This document shows positions 1 to 5,772 of a DNA stretch of 5,869 bases, piece after piece. The DNA is from Bacteroidales bacterium (GTDB taxonomy: Bacteria; Bacteroidota; Bacteroidia; Bacteroidales; UBA932): the NCBI GenBank assembly GCA_017555925.1, contig JAFZFL010000017.1, positions 1 to 5,869 on the forward strand, in the 5' to 3' direction. The position numbers and the translations under genes are program-made. Numbering within the stretch: position 1 is the first letter of the stretch; every line of letters starts with the position of its first letter. The notes under the pieces were generated by a model. It saw nothing but the letters and a program-made list of their open reading frames with translations, made no database searches and was not told the DNA's origin.

Positions 1-558
1 AGACTCTTTGTTGGAACAAAAGATGGTCTTGCAATTCTTGTAGTTAACGGCAACAGCCTTAAATTGGAGAATGTATATAAAGATGATGAGTACACCGGAG
101 CTGTAAAATATTTGTGTGTTGCAGATGAAAAAATTTACGCTTCAGTTCCCGGATATGGAGTTTTTGAATATAATCCGTATGAAGGACGCACCACCAACAG
201 ATATGAGCTCCCTTTAGATTCAAACGGCTATATATATATGGGTTATGACGAGAATATTTACACTTGCGCAACAATTTATAACACAACTGATTGGAGTGTA
301 GAATCATCTGATGTGTACAAATTGGACCCCAAATCCGGCAACATTGAGACAATTGCAAGCGGAGAGTATCTTTACAGCGTAGGAGTAAGCCCATATTCAA
401 AAAACATCTTTACCTCTGAAGCTAACGGTTTTACAACCAACTCTACAATACAGATAATAGATCCTGAGAAGGGATTGGTTGGCAGCACCACAGCAGGCGT
501 CGGAACCTTCAGATACCTGTTCTTAAGCTACGTTGGTTTGATTGAGGGTAACAATTAA
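1..558 (+). CDS. C-terminal part of a YncE/DUF5074-like beta-propeller protein (5' end outside window)
   Basis: The frame is open from the first base, so the gene begins upstream of the window; 185 residues remain before the TAA at 556-558. The sequence has the rhythm of a beta-propeller: short strands ending in aromatic/glycine turns (for example IYASVPGYGVFEYNP, NIYTCATIYN, DVYKLDPKSGNIETIASG, and the late blade NIFTSEANGF...IQIIDPEKG). The pattern 'SVGVSPYSKNIF...IIDPEKGLV...TAGVGTFRYL' resembles the last blades of YncE-like or DUF5074 proteins. In Bacteroidota these are usually exported surface lipoproteins that bind ligands or accompany TonB-dependent uptake systems. The signal peptide and most blades are not in view, so location and ligand are inference. 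There is no catalytic motif. A TTG at 64 is an internal leucine codon rather than a start. The fold call is fairly safe; the exact family is uncertain. Confidence 0.6.
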   Translation, partial: RLFVGTKDGLAILVVNGNSLKLENVYKDDEYTGAVKYLCVADEKIYASVPGYGVFEYNPYEGRTTNRYELPLDSNGYIYMGYDENIYTCATIYNTTDWSVESSDVYKLDPKSGNIETIASGEYLYSVGVSPYSKNIFTSEANGFTTNSTIQIIDPEKGLVGSTTAGVGTFRYLFLSYVGLIEGNN

Positions 559-561
559 TTC

Positions 562-581
562 AAAAAATCGCATTTTTTTTT
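562..581 (+). terminator. possible weak A/T-only terminator after the beta-propeller gene
   Basis: Four bases after the stop codon, AAAAAAT (562-568) can pair with ATTTTTT (572-578) around a CGC loop, and the T run continues to 581. The stem has no G-C pair, so it would be a weak hairpin. The T-run is the main reason to suspect a terminator. It directly abuts the -33 box of the next promoter. Confidence 0.3.
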
Positions 582-609
582 GGATTTATAAAAAAGAGCA
601 TTATCTTTG
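579..609 (+). promoter_or_regulatory. Bacteroidota-type promoter of the tRNA-Leu gene
   Basis: TTTG at 579-582, a 19-base spacer, and TATCTTTG at 602-609 match the Bacteroidota consensus TTTG-N19-TAnnTTTG exactly. Transcription should start a few bases after 609, giving a leader of roughly 50 bases before the mature tRNA. This is the clearest promoter in the window. Confidence 0.8.
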
Positions 610-661
610 CGTCCTCAAAAGTTCATAACACTTCTGACGCTATCCTTTTTGAGGATGCAAA
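606..661. repeat. 15-bp imperfect inverted repeat between promoter and tRNA-Leu
   Basis: Arm TTTGCGTCCTCAAAA (606-620) and arm TTTTGAGGATGCAAA (647-661) are inverted copies with one mismatch, separated by 26 bases. The left arm includes the TTTG of the -7 element and the predicted transcription start; the right arm ends four bases before the tRNA. An alternative short pairing exists between GCGTC (609-613) and GACGC (636-640). It could be an operator-like site or a cruciform, or, for the transcribed part, a leader hairpin removed by tRNA processing. The role is unknown. Confidence 0.5.
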
Positions 662-665
662 ATTT

Positions 666-747
666 GCCCAGATGGCGGAATCGGTAGACGCGCTGGTCTC
701 AAACACCAGTGGGGCGACCCGTGCCGGTTCGACCCCGGCTCTGGGTA
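666..747 (+). tRNA. tRNA-Leu, anticodon CAA (reads UUG)
   Basis: All cloverleaf arms can be folded by eye. The acceptor stem GCCCAGA (666-672) pairs with TCTGGGT (740-746), with a G-U pair at the end. The D arm lies in 675-691. The anticodon stem CTGGT/ACCAG (693-697, 705-709) encloses the loop CTCAAAC, so the anticodon is CAA at 700-702. A long type II variable arm (710-722) has a GGG/CCC stem, as expected for leucine tRNA. The T stem GCCGG/CCGGC encloses TTCGACC. The discriminator base is A747, the leucine identity base. CCA is not encoded (CAG follows the discriminator), so it must be added after transcription. The gene has its own promoter and terminator. Confidence 0.97.
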
Positions 748-750
748 CAG

Positions 751-786
751 AAGCGGGGAAAGTTGAAAAACTTTCCTCGCTTTTTT
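751..786 (+). terminator. intrinsic terminator of tRNA-Leu
   Basis: AGCGGGGAAAGTT (752-764) pairs with AACTTTCCTCGCT (769-781) around a GAAA loop, with one G-U pair, and runs into six Ts (781-786). It begins four bases after the tRNA, so the transcript is monocistronic. Confidence 0.9.
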
Positions 787-873
787 ATCTTCAAACTTGT
801 CAGTCCTGACTATTCTGCTATTCGGAAAGAACATCAATTGCGGTTTGAAGGCCTTCTGAGGGGGGATAGTGAT
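787..873. other. unassigned sequence between tRNA terminator and RhuM remnant
   Basis: These 87 bases hold no gene I can support. They follow the tRNA terminator and end where RhuM homology begins. None of the three - strand frames gives a RhuM C-terminus. A run of six Gs lies at 860-865. I infer it is junction or filler DNA left by the deletion. Confidence 0.45.
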
Positions 874-1290
874 TTTCCCGAAAGTTTGTCCACCCTGCTT
901 CAATCTCTCATCATCCAGTACAAAACCTTTAATCATGTACTCTTTCAGAACTTTAGTAGCCCATATGCGGAAGTGAGTAGCTTTCGCAGAGTTAACACGA
1001 TAGCCTACAGAAATAATTGCATCAAGATTATAGAAATCTAGCATTTCTTCCACGCCACCCCTGAAGCCCCTCTGAACGACTGTTTCCATTTTGGAAATAG
1101 TCGTTGACTCCAACAATTCTCCTTCAGCATAAATATTCTTCAAATGCCTACTAATCGCAGGGACCTGCACTCCAAACAATTGAGCCATAGCTTTTTGAGT
1201 AAGCCACAACGTCTCATCCTTAACAACAGCCTCCACATTCACATCTCCCTGCGGTGCGCTGTACATCAAAAACTTTATCTCCTTGTTCAT
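874..1290 (-). pseudogene. truncated RhuM-family gene (N-terminal domain only)
   Basis: The - strand reading from ATG 1290 begins MNKEIKFLMYSAPQGDVNVE and keeps the signature stretches of the RhuM family (Virulence_RhuM, COG3943): ETLWLTQKAMAQLFGVQVPA (helix-turn-helix-like region), ISRHLKNIYAEGEL, FYNLDAIISVGYRVNS, FRIWATKVLKEYMIKGF and DDERLKQGG. About 139 residues match, up to the codon at 874-876 (GQTFGK). Intact members are about 330 residues long and should continue with a sequence like DYFDELLERIREIRASER, which appears in no frame here. The open frame does run on to 640, but its last ~77 residues come from unrelated DNA, the antisense of the terminator and the antisense of the tRNA. 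I therefore treat it as a C-terminally deleted remnant. An in-frame ATG at 1335 would add 15 residues without family support. RhuM genes are accessory-island genes of unclear biochemical function. A weak -7 match, TATATTTA, lies at 1313-1320 on the - strand. Confidence 0.75.
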
Positions 1291-1392
1291 ATCAAGTATT
1301 TGTTTATTCTTGTAAATATAGATATTATTCTTCAATCACACAGCAGCTGATTAAGGCTTTGTTTATAGTGGCAAGGAAGCGGTTGCTTCTTA

Positions 1393-1423
1393 TATGATTT
1401 TGCAAATAATTTTAGTAACTTTG
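1393..1423 (+). promoter_or_regulatory. promoter of the pepP/EamA transporter operon
   Basis: TAACTTTG at 1416-1423 matches TAnnTTTG perfectly, and TATG at 1393-1396 sits at the right 19-base distance as a three-out-of-four -33 box. Transcription would start near 1428-1430, about 25 bases before the ATG at 1454. This rules out the upstream in-frame ATG at 1394 as the start. Confidence 0.65.
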
Positions 1424-1453
1424 TTTGTTTCAAATCATTTAAAACTCAAGATT

Positions 1454-2845
1454 ATGTTTTCTAAAGAGACTTATATAAACCGCCGTGCAAGGTTAATGGA
1501 AAAGATTAATGACGGCATTATTCTTTTGTTGGGCAATAGTGAGGCTTCTGCCAATTATGCCGGCAATACTTACAAATTCAGACAAGACAGTTCATTCCTT
1601 TATTTCTTTGGACTTGATGAACCAGATATGGCCGCAATTCTTGATGTTGAGAGCGGCGAGCAGATTCTCTTCGGCAATGATGTTGACATTGATGATATAA
1701 TCTGGATGGGTCCTCAAGTATCTGTACAGGAGAAGGCGGAGTCAATTGGAATAAGCAAGAGTTTTCCTATGGCCAACCTCCAGGAGTATGTTGGCAAAGC
1801 GCTGTCGCAAGGCAGAAAGGTTCACTTCCTACCTCCTTACAGAAACCATAACAGAATACTTTTGAACTCTCTTCTTGGCATTCCTGTTGCAGCCCTTAAG
1901 GAGAATGCTTCAGTAGGGCTTATTAAAGCTGTTGTAGACTTGAGACTTGTTAAAGAGGCTTGTGAGCTTGAGGAGATTGAGAAGGCTTGTAATGTTGGCT
2001 ATGCAATGCACTATACAGCAATGAAGATGGCCAAATTAGGTATGGTAGAACAGGAGTTGGCAGGAATCATGGAGGGTATTGCAGCTTCAGAGGGTCATAT
2101 GCCTTCTTTCCCTATTATCCTTTCGCAAAATGGAGAGACTCTTCATAACCACAGACATCACCAGATCCTTACAGAGGGCAGAATGATTGTTATTGATGCA
2201 GGTGCCGAGATAAACAGCCACTATGCATCAGACTTCACAAGAACTATTCCGTCGGGAGGAAAATTTACACAACAGCAGAAAGAGATTTATCAGATTGTTG
2301 CTGCTGCAAACAATCTTGCAGTAGGTCTTGCACGCCCCGAAATTGCATACAGGGATGTTCATTTGGCGGCTTGCAGAATAATAGCTCAGGGCCTTACCAA
2401 TTTGGGCATTATGAAGGGGGACGTTGATGAGGCTGTTGCAGCCGGCGCACATGCCTTGTTCATGCCTCACGGCCTTGGTCATAATATGGGTCTTGATGTT
2501 CATGACATGGAGGATTTGGGTGAAAACTATGTTGGATATGACGATACCATCAAACGCTCAACACAGTTTGGCCTTGCATCTTTGAGAATGGGTAAAGTAT
2601 TGAAAAAAGGTCATGTGCTTACAGTTGAGCCGGGTATATACTTCATTCCTGCACTTATTGACAAATGGAAATCAGAGGGCATAAATACAGAGTTCATTAA
2701 CTTTGACAAACTTGAAAGTTACAAGACTTTTGGAGGTATAAGACTTGAAGATGATATTGTAATTACAGCCGAGGGCTGCAAACTTCTTGGAGCAAAACGT
2801 CTTCCAATTTCTGTTGAGGATGTGGAAAAAGAGATGGCTGAATAG
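1454..2845 (+). CDS. pepP: aminopeptidase P family protein (Xaa-Pro aminopeptidase, M24B)
   Basis: This is a 463-residue cytoplasmic metallopeptidase predicted to remove an N-terminal residue from peptides whose second residue is proline. The N-terminal AMP_N domain covers roughly residues 1-135 and includes the typical FRQDSSFLYFFGL (43-55). The C-terminal 'pita-bread' M24 domain covers about 175-445. All five dimetal ligands are visible: D248 in VIDAGAE, D260 in SDFTRT, H343 in HGLGHNMGLDVHD, E392 in TVEPGIYF and E432 in GGIRLEDD. H339 and H350 are conserved second-shell histidines. The length fits the family. I chose ATG 1454 because the upstream in-frame ATG at 1394 falls inside the promoter and the extra 20 residues (MILQIILVTL...) are not family-like. 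No Shine-Dalgarno is evident. The EamA-type transporter gene follows 28 bases after the stop, probably in the same transcript. The family is certain; exact peptide specificity is inferred. Confidence 0.93.
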   Translation: MFSKETYINRRARLMEKINDGIILLLGNSEASANYAGNTYKFRQDSSFLYFFGLDEPDMAAILDVESGEQILFGNDVDIDDIIWMGPQVSVQEKAESIGISKSFPMANLQEYVGKALSQGRKVHFLPPYRNHNRILLNSLLGIPVAALKENASVGLIKAVVDLRLVKEACELEEIEKACNVGYAMHYTAMKMAKLGMVEQELAGIMEGIAASEGHMPSFPIILSQNGETLHNHRHHQILTEGRMIVIDAGAEINSHYASDFTRTIPSGGKFTQQQKEIYQIVAAANNLAVGLARPEIAYRDVHLAACRIIAQGLTNLGIMKGDVDEAVAAGAHALFMPHGLGHNMGLDVHDMEDLGENYVGYDDTIKRSTQFGLASLRMGKVLKKGHVLTVEPGIYFIPALIDKWKSEGINTEFINFDKLESYKTFGGIRLEDDIVITAEGCKLLGAKRLPISVEDVEKEMAE

Positions 2846-2873
2846 TTGCAAATAACCAATCTATATACAATTG

Positions 2874-3776
2874 ATGAAACTTAAAGGTTATCTTTACGGC
2901 TGCATCTCATCTGCAGCTTACGGTTTTATTCCATTGTTTGCTATTCCAATGATGCGAAAGGGTGTGGATATTGATTCCATCCTTTCGTATCGTTTTATAT
3001 GCGCATCGATTGTTATGTGCATAATGCTTATGATCAGGAAAATTCGTATAAGGGTTACAAAAAAGGAACTCCTTCTCTTAGCACTCCTTGGTTTGGTCTT
3101 TGCCAGCTCTGCCCAATTTCTCTTTCTGGGATACAAATACCTTCCGGTTGGAATTGCGTCAACCATACTCTTCACATATCCTGCATTTGTAGCAATCATA
3201 ATGTATGTACTATTCAAGGAAAAGATAAGTTTCAAAACCCTATGCTCCATTATCCTCGCCTTTATAGGAGTGGCACTGCTCTCGCTCGAAGATAATATCT
3301 CAAGCTCCTTAAATTCTGATACGGCATCCAAAATGCTCGGCATTCTATTCATCCTATTGTCATCGCTCAGTTACGGAGCCTATATGGTAATAGTAAACAA
3401 ATCTGCCGTTAAAGAGATGAATGGTACAAAACTCACATTCTATGCAATGATGTTCAGCTCATTTGTCTTTACCGCTAAGGCACTTATGGCCAATAATGGT
3501 TCTATAACCCCTCTCCCCGACCTTTGGTCTGTTGCAGACATTATCCTTCTGGCTATAGTACCTACAATAGTATCAGGAATAACAATGGTATACTCCGTTC
3601 ACTATGTAGGGTCAACCGCCACAGCAGTTATGGGAGCTATGGAACCACTTACTGCCGTTCTGATAGGCATTATTGCATTTTCAGAAAAATTCACCTTCAA
3701 TTTGGCCCTGGGAATGACAATAATCATTGGAGCGGTTATTCTTATTATCCTCGCCGACAAAAAACAGCATAAATAA
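2874..3776 (+). CDS. EamA/DMT-family transporter (ten-helix)
   Basis: The 300-residue product is an inner-membrane protein of the drug/metabolite transporter superfamily, made of two EamA repeats of about 140 residues. Ten hydrophobic segments lie at approximately 5-25, 35-54, 66-87, 90-113, 119-138, 153-175, 185-205, 218-240, 245-268 and 275-294. Family marks are the end of repeat one, LFKEKISF (113-120), and the matching motif in repeat two, AMEPLTAVLIG...FSEKFT (255-274). A lysine-rich tail (DKKQHK) should be cytoplasmic. The substrate cannot be told from sequence; relatives export amino acids, other metabolites or drugs. The start is ATG 2874; a TTG directly before it (2871) is an unlikely start. 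The gene lies 28 bases after the aminopeptidase P gene. Co-transcription would be compatible with handling amino acids released from peptides, but that link is only inference. Confidence 0.9.
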   Translation: MKLKGYLYGCISSAAYGFIPLFAIPMMRKGVDIDSILSYRFICASIVMCIMLMIRKIRIRVTKKELLLLALLGLVFASSAQFLFLGYKYLPVGIASTILFTYPAFVAIIMYVLFKEKISFKTLCSIILAFIGVALLSLEDNISSSLNSDTASKMLGILFILLSSLSYGAYMVIVNKSAVKEMNGTKLTFYAMMFSSFVFTAKALMANNGSITPLPDLWSVADIILLAIVPTIVSGITMVYSVHYVGSTATAVMGAMEPLTAVLIGIIAFSEKFTFNLALGMTIIIGAVILIILADKKQHK

Positions 3777-3797
3777 AAAACCCCTGAAGCAATGACA

Positions 3798-3834
3798 TGA
3801 CCCCCAAAAGTTTTTGTCTAACTTTTGGGGGTCA
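3798..3834. repeat. perfect 15-bp inverted repeat between convergent genes; IS3-end-like palindrome or bidirectional transcription barrier
   Basis: TGACCCCCAAAAGTT (3798-3812) and its exact complement (3820-3834) flank a 7-base spacer, TTTGTCT. The hairpin sits between the converging transporter and ferritin genes, so it could stop transcription from both sides. However, no T-run follows it directly on either strand, which is unusual for an intrinsic terminator. Read inward on the - strand from 3836, the sequence starts TGTGACCCCCAAAAGTTAG and continues ACA. This has the look of IS3-family (IS150-type) terminal repeats, which end in TG...CA and often carry an AAAAGTT(A/G)GACA core. That resemblance is from memory and not checked. 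Confidence 0.7.
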
Positions 3835-3866
3835 CATTAATCAGCATTAAAATGCCACTCTATTTC

Positions 3867-4388
3867 TTACTCTTTGCCAGCAAGAGGTGCCGGAACAGCA
3901 TATACTCTTGTTGCAAGATCCTTATCAATCATATAAAGACCCATTTTGCTGCCCTCTACCTTTTCAAAAGAATCAATGATATCCAAAGCATTCTCTTCCT
4001 CCTCTACCTGCTCATCAATAAACCATGTAAGCATGCTTTGTGAAGCGTAATCCTTCTCCTCTACAGCTATGGCATACAAATTATGAATAAGTGCTGTTAC
4101 TTTCTTCTCGTGTTCAAGTGTATCTTTAAAAGCATCAATAGGTGACGCCCACTCTGTTTTTACCTCAGCAATAGGAGCCAACTCCACTTTGCAGCCTCTT
4201 GAAAGAAGGTAGTTGATAAAGATTTGAGCATGAGCCTGCTCCTCTTTGAATTGAACCATAAACCAGTTTGCTACACCTTTATTTCCTTTTATAGATGCAT
4301 CAACCGACATTGCCAAATACAAATACGCCGACCATAATTCAGCATTAATTTGTGCATTAATTGCATCATGTAATCTTTTGCTTATCAT
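3867..4388 (-). CDS. ftnA: ferritin (non-haem, FtnA type)
   Basis: This 173-residue protein should assemble into the cytoplasmic 24-subunit iron-storage shell, which oxidises Fe(II) and stores it as a ferric mineral. Every ferroxidase residue falls at the same number as in E. coli FtnA: E17, E50, H53, E94, Q127 and E130, with the conserved Y24. Supporting stretches are INAELWSAYLYLAMS, FKEEQAHAQIF, LEHEKKVTALIH and WFIDEQVEEE. There is no haem-ligand pattern of bacterioferritin, and the length is that of ferritin rather than a Dps protein. The ATG at 4386-4388 follows an A/T-rich leader with no Shine-Dalgarno. The gene has its own promoter and is 122 bases downstream of nagA on the same strand; it converges with the transporter gene. 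Function is well supported; the symbol is by analogy. Confidence 0.96.
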   Translation of the reverse strand: MISKRLHDAINAQINAELWSAYLYLAMSVDASIKGNKGVANWFMVQFKEEQAHAQIFINYLLSRGCKVELAPIAEVKTEWASPIDAFKDTLEHEKKVTALIHNLYAIAVEEKDYASQSMLTWFIDEQVEEEENALDIIDSFEKVEGSKMGLYMIDKDLATRVYAVPAPLAGKE

Positions 4389-4423
4389 ATCTTAAAGTTT
4401 TAAGTTTAAATAATTTTCTGTCA

Positions 4424-4455
4424 CAAATATATAGATTATATTTATTATAAACAAA
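4424..4455 (-). promoter_or_regulatory. promoter of the ferritin gene
   Basis: On the - strand, TATATTTG (4431-4424) is a perfect TAnnTTTG -7 element. TTTG (4455-4452) lies 20 bases upstream as the -33 box. The predicted start leaves a leader of roughly 30 bases before the ATG. The surrounding 4389-4510 gap is very A/T-rich. I do not see a clear nagA terminator or a convincing iron- or redox-regulator box in it. Confidence 0.65.
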
Positions 4456-4510
4456 TAATTTATTTAAAATATGTTATTTTTTTTATCACTAGCTATATAA
4501 ACAGAAAAGA

Positions 4511-5668
4511 TTACTCAAAGTTCTTTACAACCTTACCCATCGCAATCACTCCCTTCACATCATAATTCTTGTCAATGATTAGAATATCTGCATCCTTTCC
4601 CTTTTGCAATGAGCCTTTTCTGTCATAAACATTCATAATTTTTGCCGGAGTCTCTGAAACCATTCTTATAACATCAAAGAATGGCACGTCTGCCTGAGTG
4701 GTCATAGTCTTGATAAGACGGTCCATAGTTGCAACGCTACCTGCAAGAGCTGTTCTGTCTGCCAACTTACAAACGCCATCCTCAATTATAACACGGGGAT
4801 CAAATGCTGTTTTACTGTCACTTGCTGCACAAGCCAAAGCATCTGTAATAAGTGCTGTTCTCTCTACACCCTTAATCTTATATACAAGTTTGAGGATTGT
4901 AGGAGGTACATGAATACCATCTGCCACAAGCTCAACAGTCATATCATCTATAAGATAGATACTCTCAACTGTTCCCTCATACTTATACTCATGTTTCTTA
5001 TGAAAACCAGGCATTGCATTATAGAAATGCGTTGCGTGAGAATATCCAGCCTCCCAAGCAGCATGAATATCATGGAACTCAGCCTGTGTATGGCCTACAG
5101 AGGCAAGAACACCCTTGGATGTTATATATTTTCCAAAAGCGGTAGCACCAGGCAACTCCGGAGCCGCATCCCATCTCTTTATACATTTGGTCTCCTCCAA
5201 AAGTGGAATATACTCTTGAGGATCAGGATCCTTTATATTTTCTGGCAACTGACCTCCAGCCATTTTAATGTTAAAATAGTGTCCCTCAAGGTGCAGACCC
5301 AACACTGGGCTATCCTTCTCCTCCATCAAAGACTCAGTAGTGGCAGCTGCTGCCCTGATCATAGGAATAGTTGATGATGACAATGTTGGGAAAATACTTG
5401 TTGTACCATGTTGCATGTGTGCTGCAATTGCAGTAGTAAATGCCTCTTCAGTTCCCTCCATAAAATCTCTACCTCCACCACCATGACAGTGAATTTCAAT
5501 ACCACCCGGAGTTATATACATACCTTTGGCATCTATAATCCTCGCACCTATAATTGGAAGGTCACAACTTGAAACCTCCAAAATTTTATTATTGTTGATA
5601 ATAATTGATCCACCTCTCAACCATCCCGACGGAGTATGGATAATACCGTTAATTATCTGGGTTAACAT
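4511..5668 (-). CDS. nagA: N-acetylglucosamine-6-phosphate deacetylase
   Basis: This 385-residue cytoplasmic amidohydrolase removes acetate from GlcNAc-6-phosphate to give glucosamine-6-phosphate, the step before NagB in amino-sugar use and cell-wall recycling. The TIM-barrel motifs are in order: PGGIEIHCHGGG (54-65) with the HxH pair H60/H62, LHLEGHYFN with metal ligand E128, SVGHTQAEF with H193, HATHFYNAMP with H214, ADGIHV (249-254), LITDALAC with catalytic D276, and TALAGSVATMD (306-316). The HxH pair is the arrangement of the Bacillus-type enzyme, while E. coli NagA has Q-x-N there. Length matches the family (about 380). The open frame extends 26 codons upstream to 5746, but that stretch runs through the promoter and into the rRNA terminator, so ATG 5668 is the start. 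No nagB or transport gene is next to it in the window. Confidence 0.95.
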   Translation of the reverse strand: MLTQIINGIIHTPSGWLRGGSIIINNNKILEVSSCDLPIIGARIIDAKGMYITPGGIEIHCHGGGGRDFMEGTEEAFTTAIAAHMQHGTTSIFPTLSSSTIPMIRAAAATTESLMEEKDSPVLGLHLEGHYFNIKMAGGQLPENIKDPDPQEYIPLLEETKCIKRWDAAPELPGATAFGKYITSKGVLASVGHTQAEFHDIHAAWEAGYSHATHFYNAMPGFHKKHEYKYEGTVESIYLIDDMTVELVADGIHVPPTILKLVYKIKGVERTALITDALACAASDSKTAFDPRVIIEDGVCKLADRTALAGSVATMDRLIKTMTTQADVPFFDVIRMVSETPAKIMNVYDRKGSLQKGKDADILIIDKNYDVKGVIAMGKVVKNFE

Positions 5669-5697
5669 ATGATTAAAATTATAATTGGTAACGGCTG

Positions 5698-5705
5698 CAA
5701 ATATA
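5698..5705 (-). promoter_or_regulatory. -7 element of the nagA promoter
   Basis: TATATTTG on the - strand (5705-5698) fits TAnnTTTG perfectly and lies 29 bases before the ATG at 5668. At the expected -33 position the sequence is TCTT (5728-5725), a poor match, immediately after the rRNA terminator's T-run. The promoter may be weak or need an activator. Confidence 0.55.
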
Positions 5706-5727
5706 AGAAAATTTAAGAGAGGAGAAG

Positions 5728-5766
5728 AAAAAAAAAAGACCTCCAATCAGTTTTGATTGAAGGTCT
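5728..5766 (-). terminator. intrinsic terminator of the rRNA operon
   Basis: On the - strand, AGACCTTCAATCA (5766-5754) pairs with TGATTGGAGGTCT (5749-5737) around a four-base loop, with one G-U pair. A ten-base T-run follows (5737-5728). It begins about seven bases after the 5S rRNA 3' end and ends about 22 bases before the nagA -7 element. Confidence 0.92.
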
Positions 5767-5772
5767 CACAAA

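Noticed and set aside
640..873. The - strand open frame that extends the RhuM fragment through the tRNA region
   Set aside because: Its last ~77 residues include text such as YPEPGSNRHGSPHW, which is the typical translation of antisense tRNA; no family homology exists past position 874.
709..1041. + strand open frame covering part of the tRNA and the RhuM remnant
   Set aside because: It begins within the tRNA anticodon-side sequence and is the mirror of the RhuM reading; it has no recognisable protein features.
1394..1453. Upstream start for aminopeptidase P at ATG 1394
   Set aside because: This ATG lies within the promoter, upstream of the expected transcription start, and the added residues do not look like the family's N-terminus.
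2228..2503. - strand open frame inside the aminopeptidase P gene
   Set aside because: It is a shadow of a strongly supported gene with all catalytic residues intact.
4439..4500. Short A/T palindromes (such as around AAATAATTTATTT) and T-run between nagA and ferritin, considered as a terminator or iron-regulator box
   Set aside because: The stretch is almost pure A/T, so such palindromes arise by chance; no stem with G-C pairs followed by a T-run on the correct strand is seen.
5669..5746. Upstream start for nagA at 5746
   Set aside because: It lies inside the rRNA terminator stem and upstream of the nagA -7 element; NagA homology begins at MLTQIINGIIHTPSGW.
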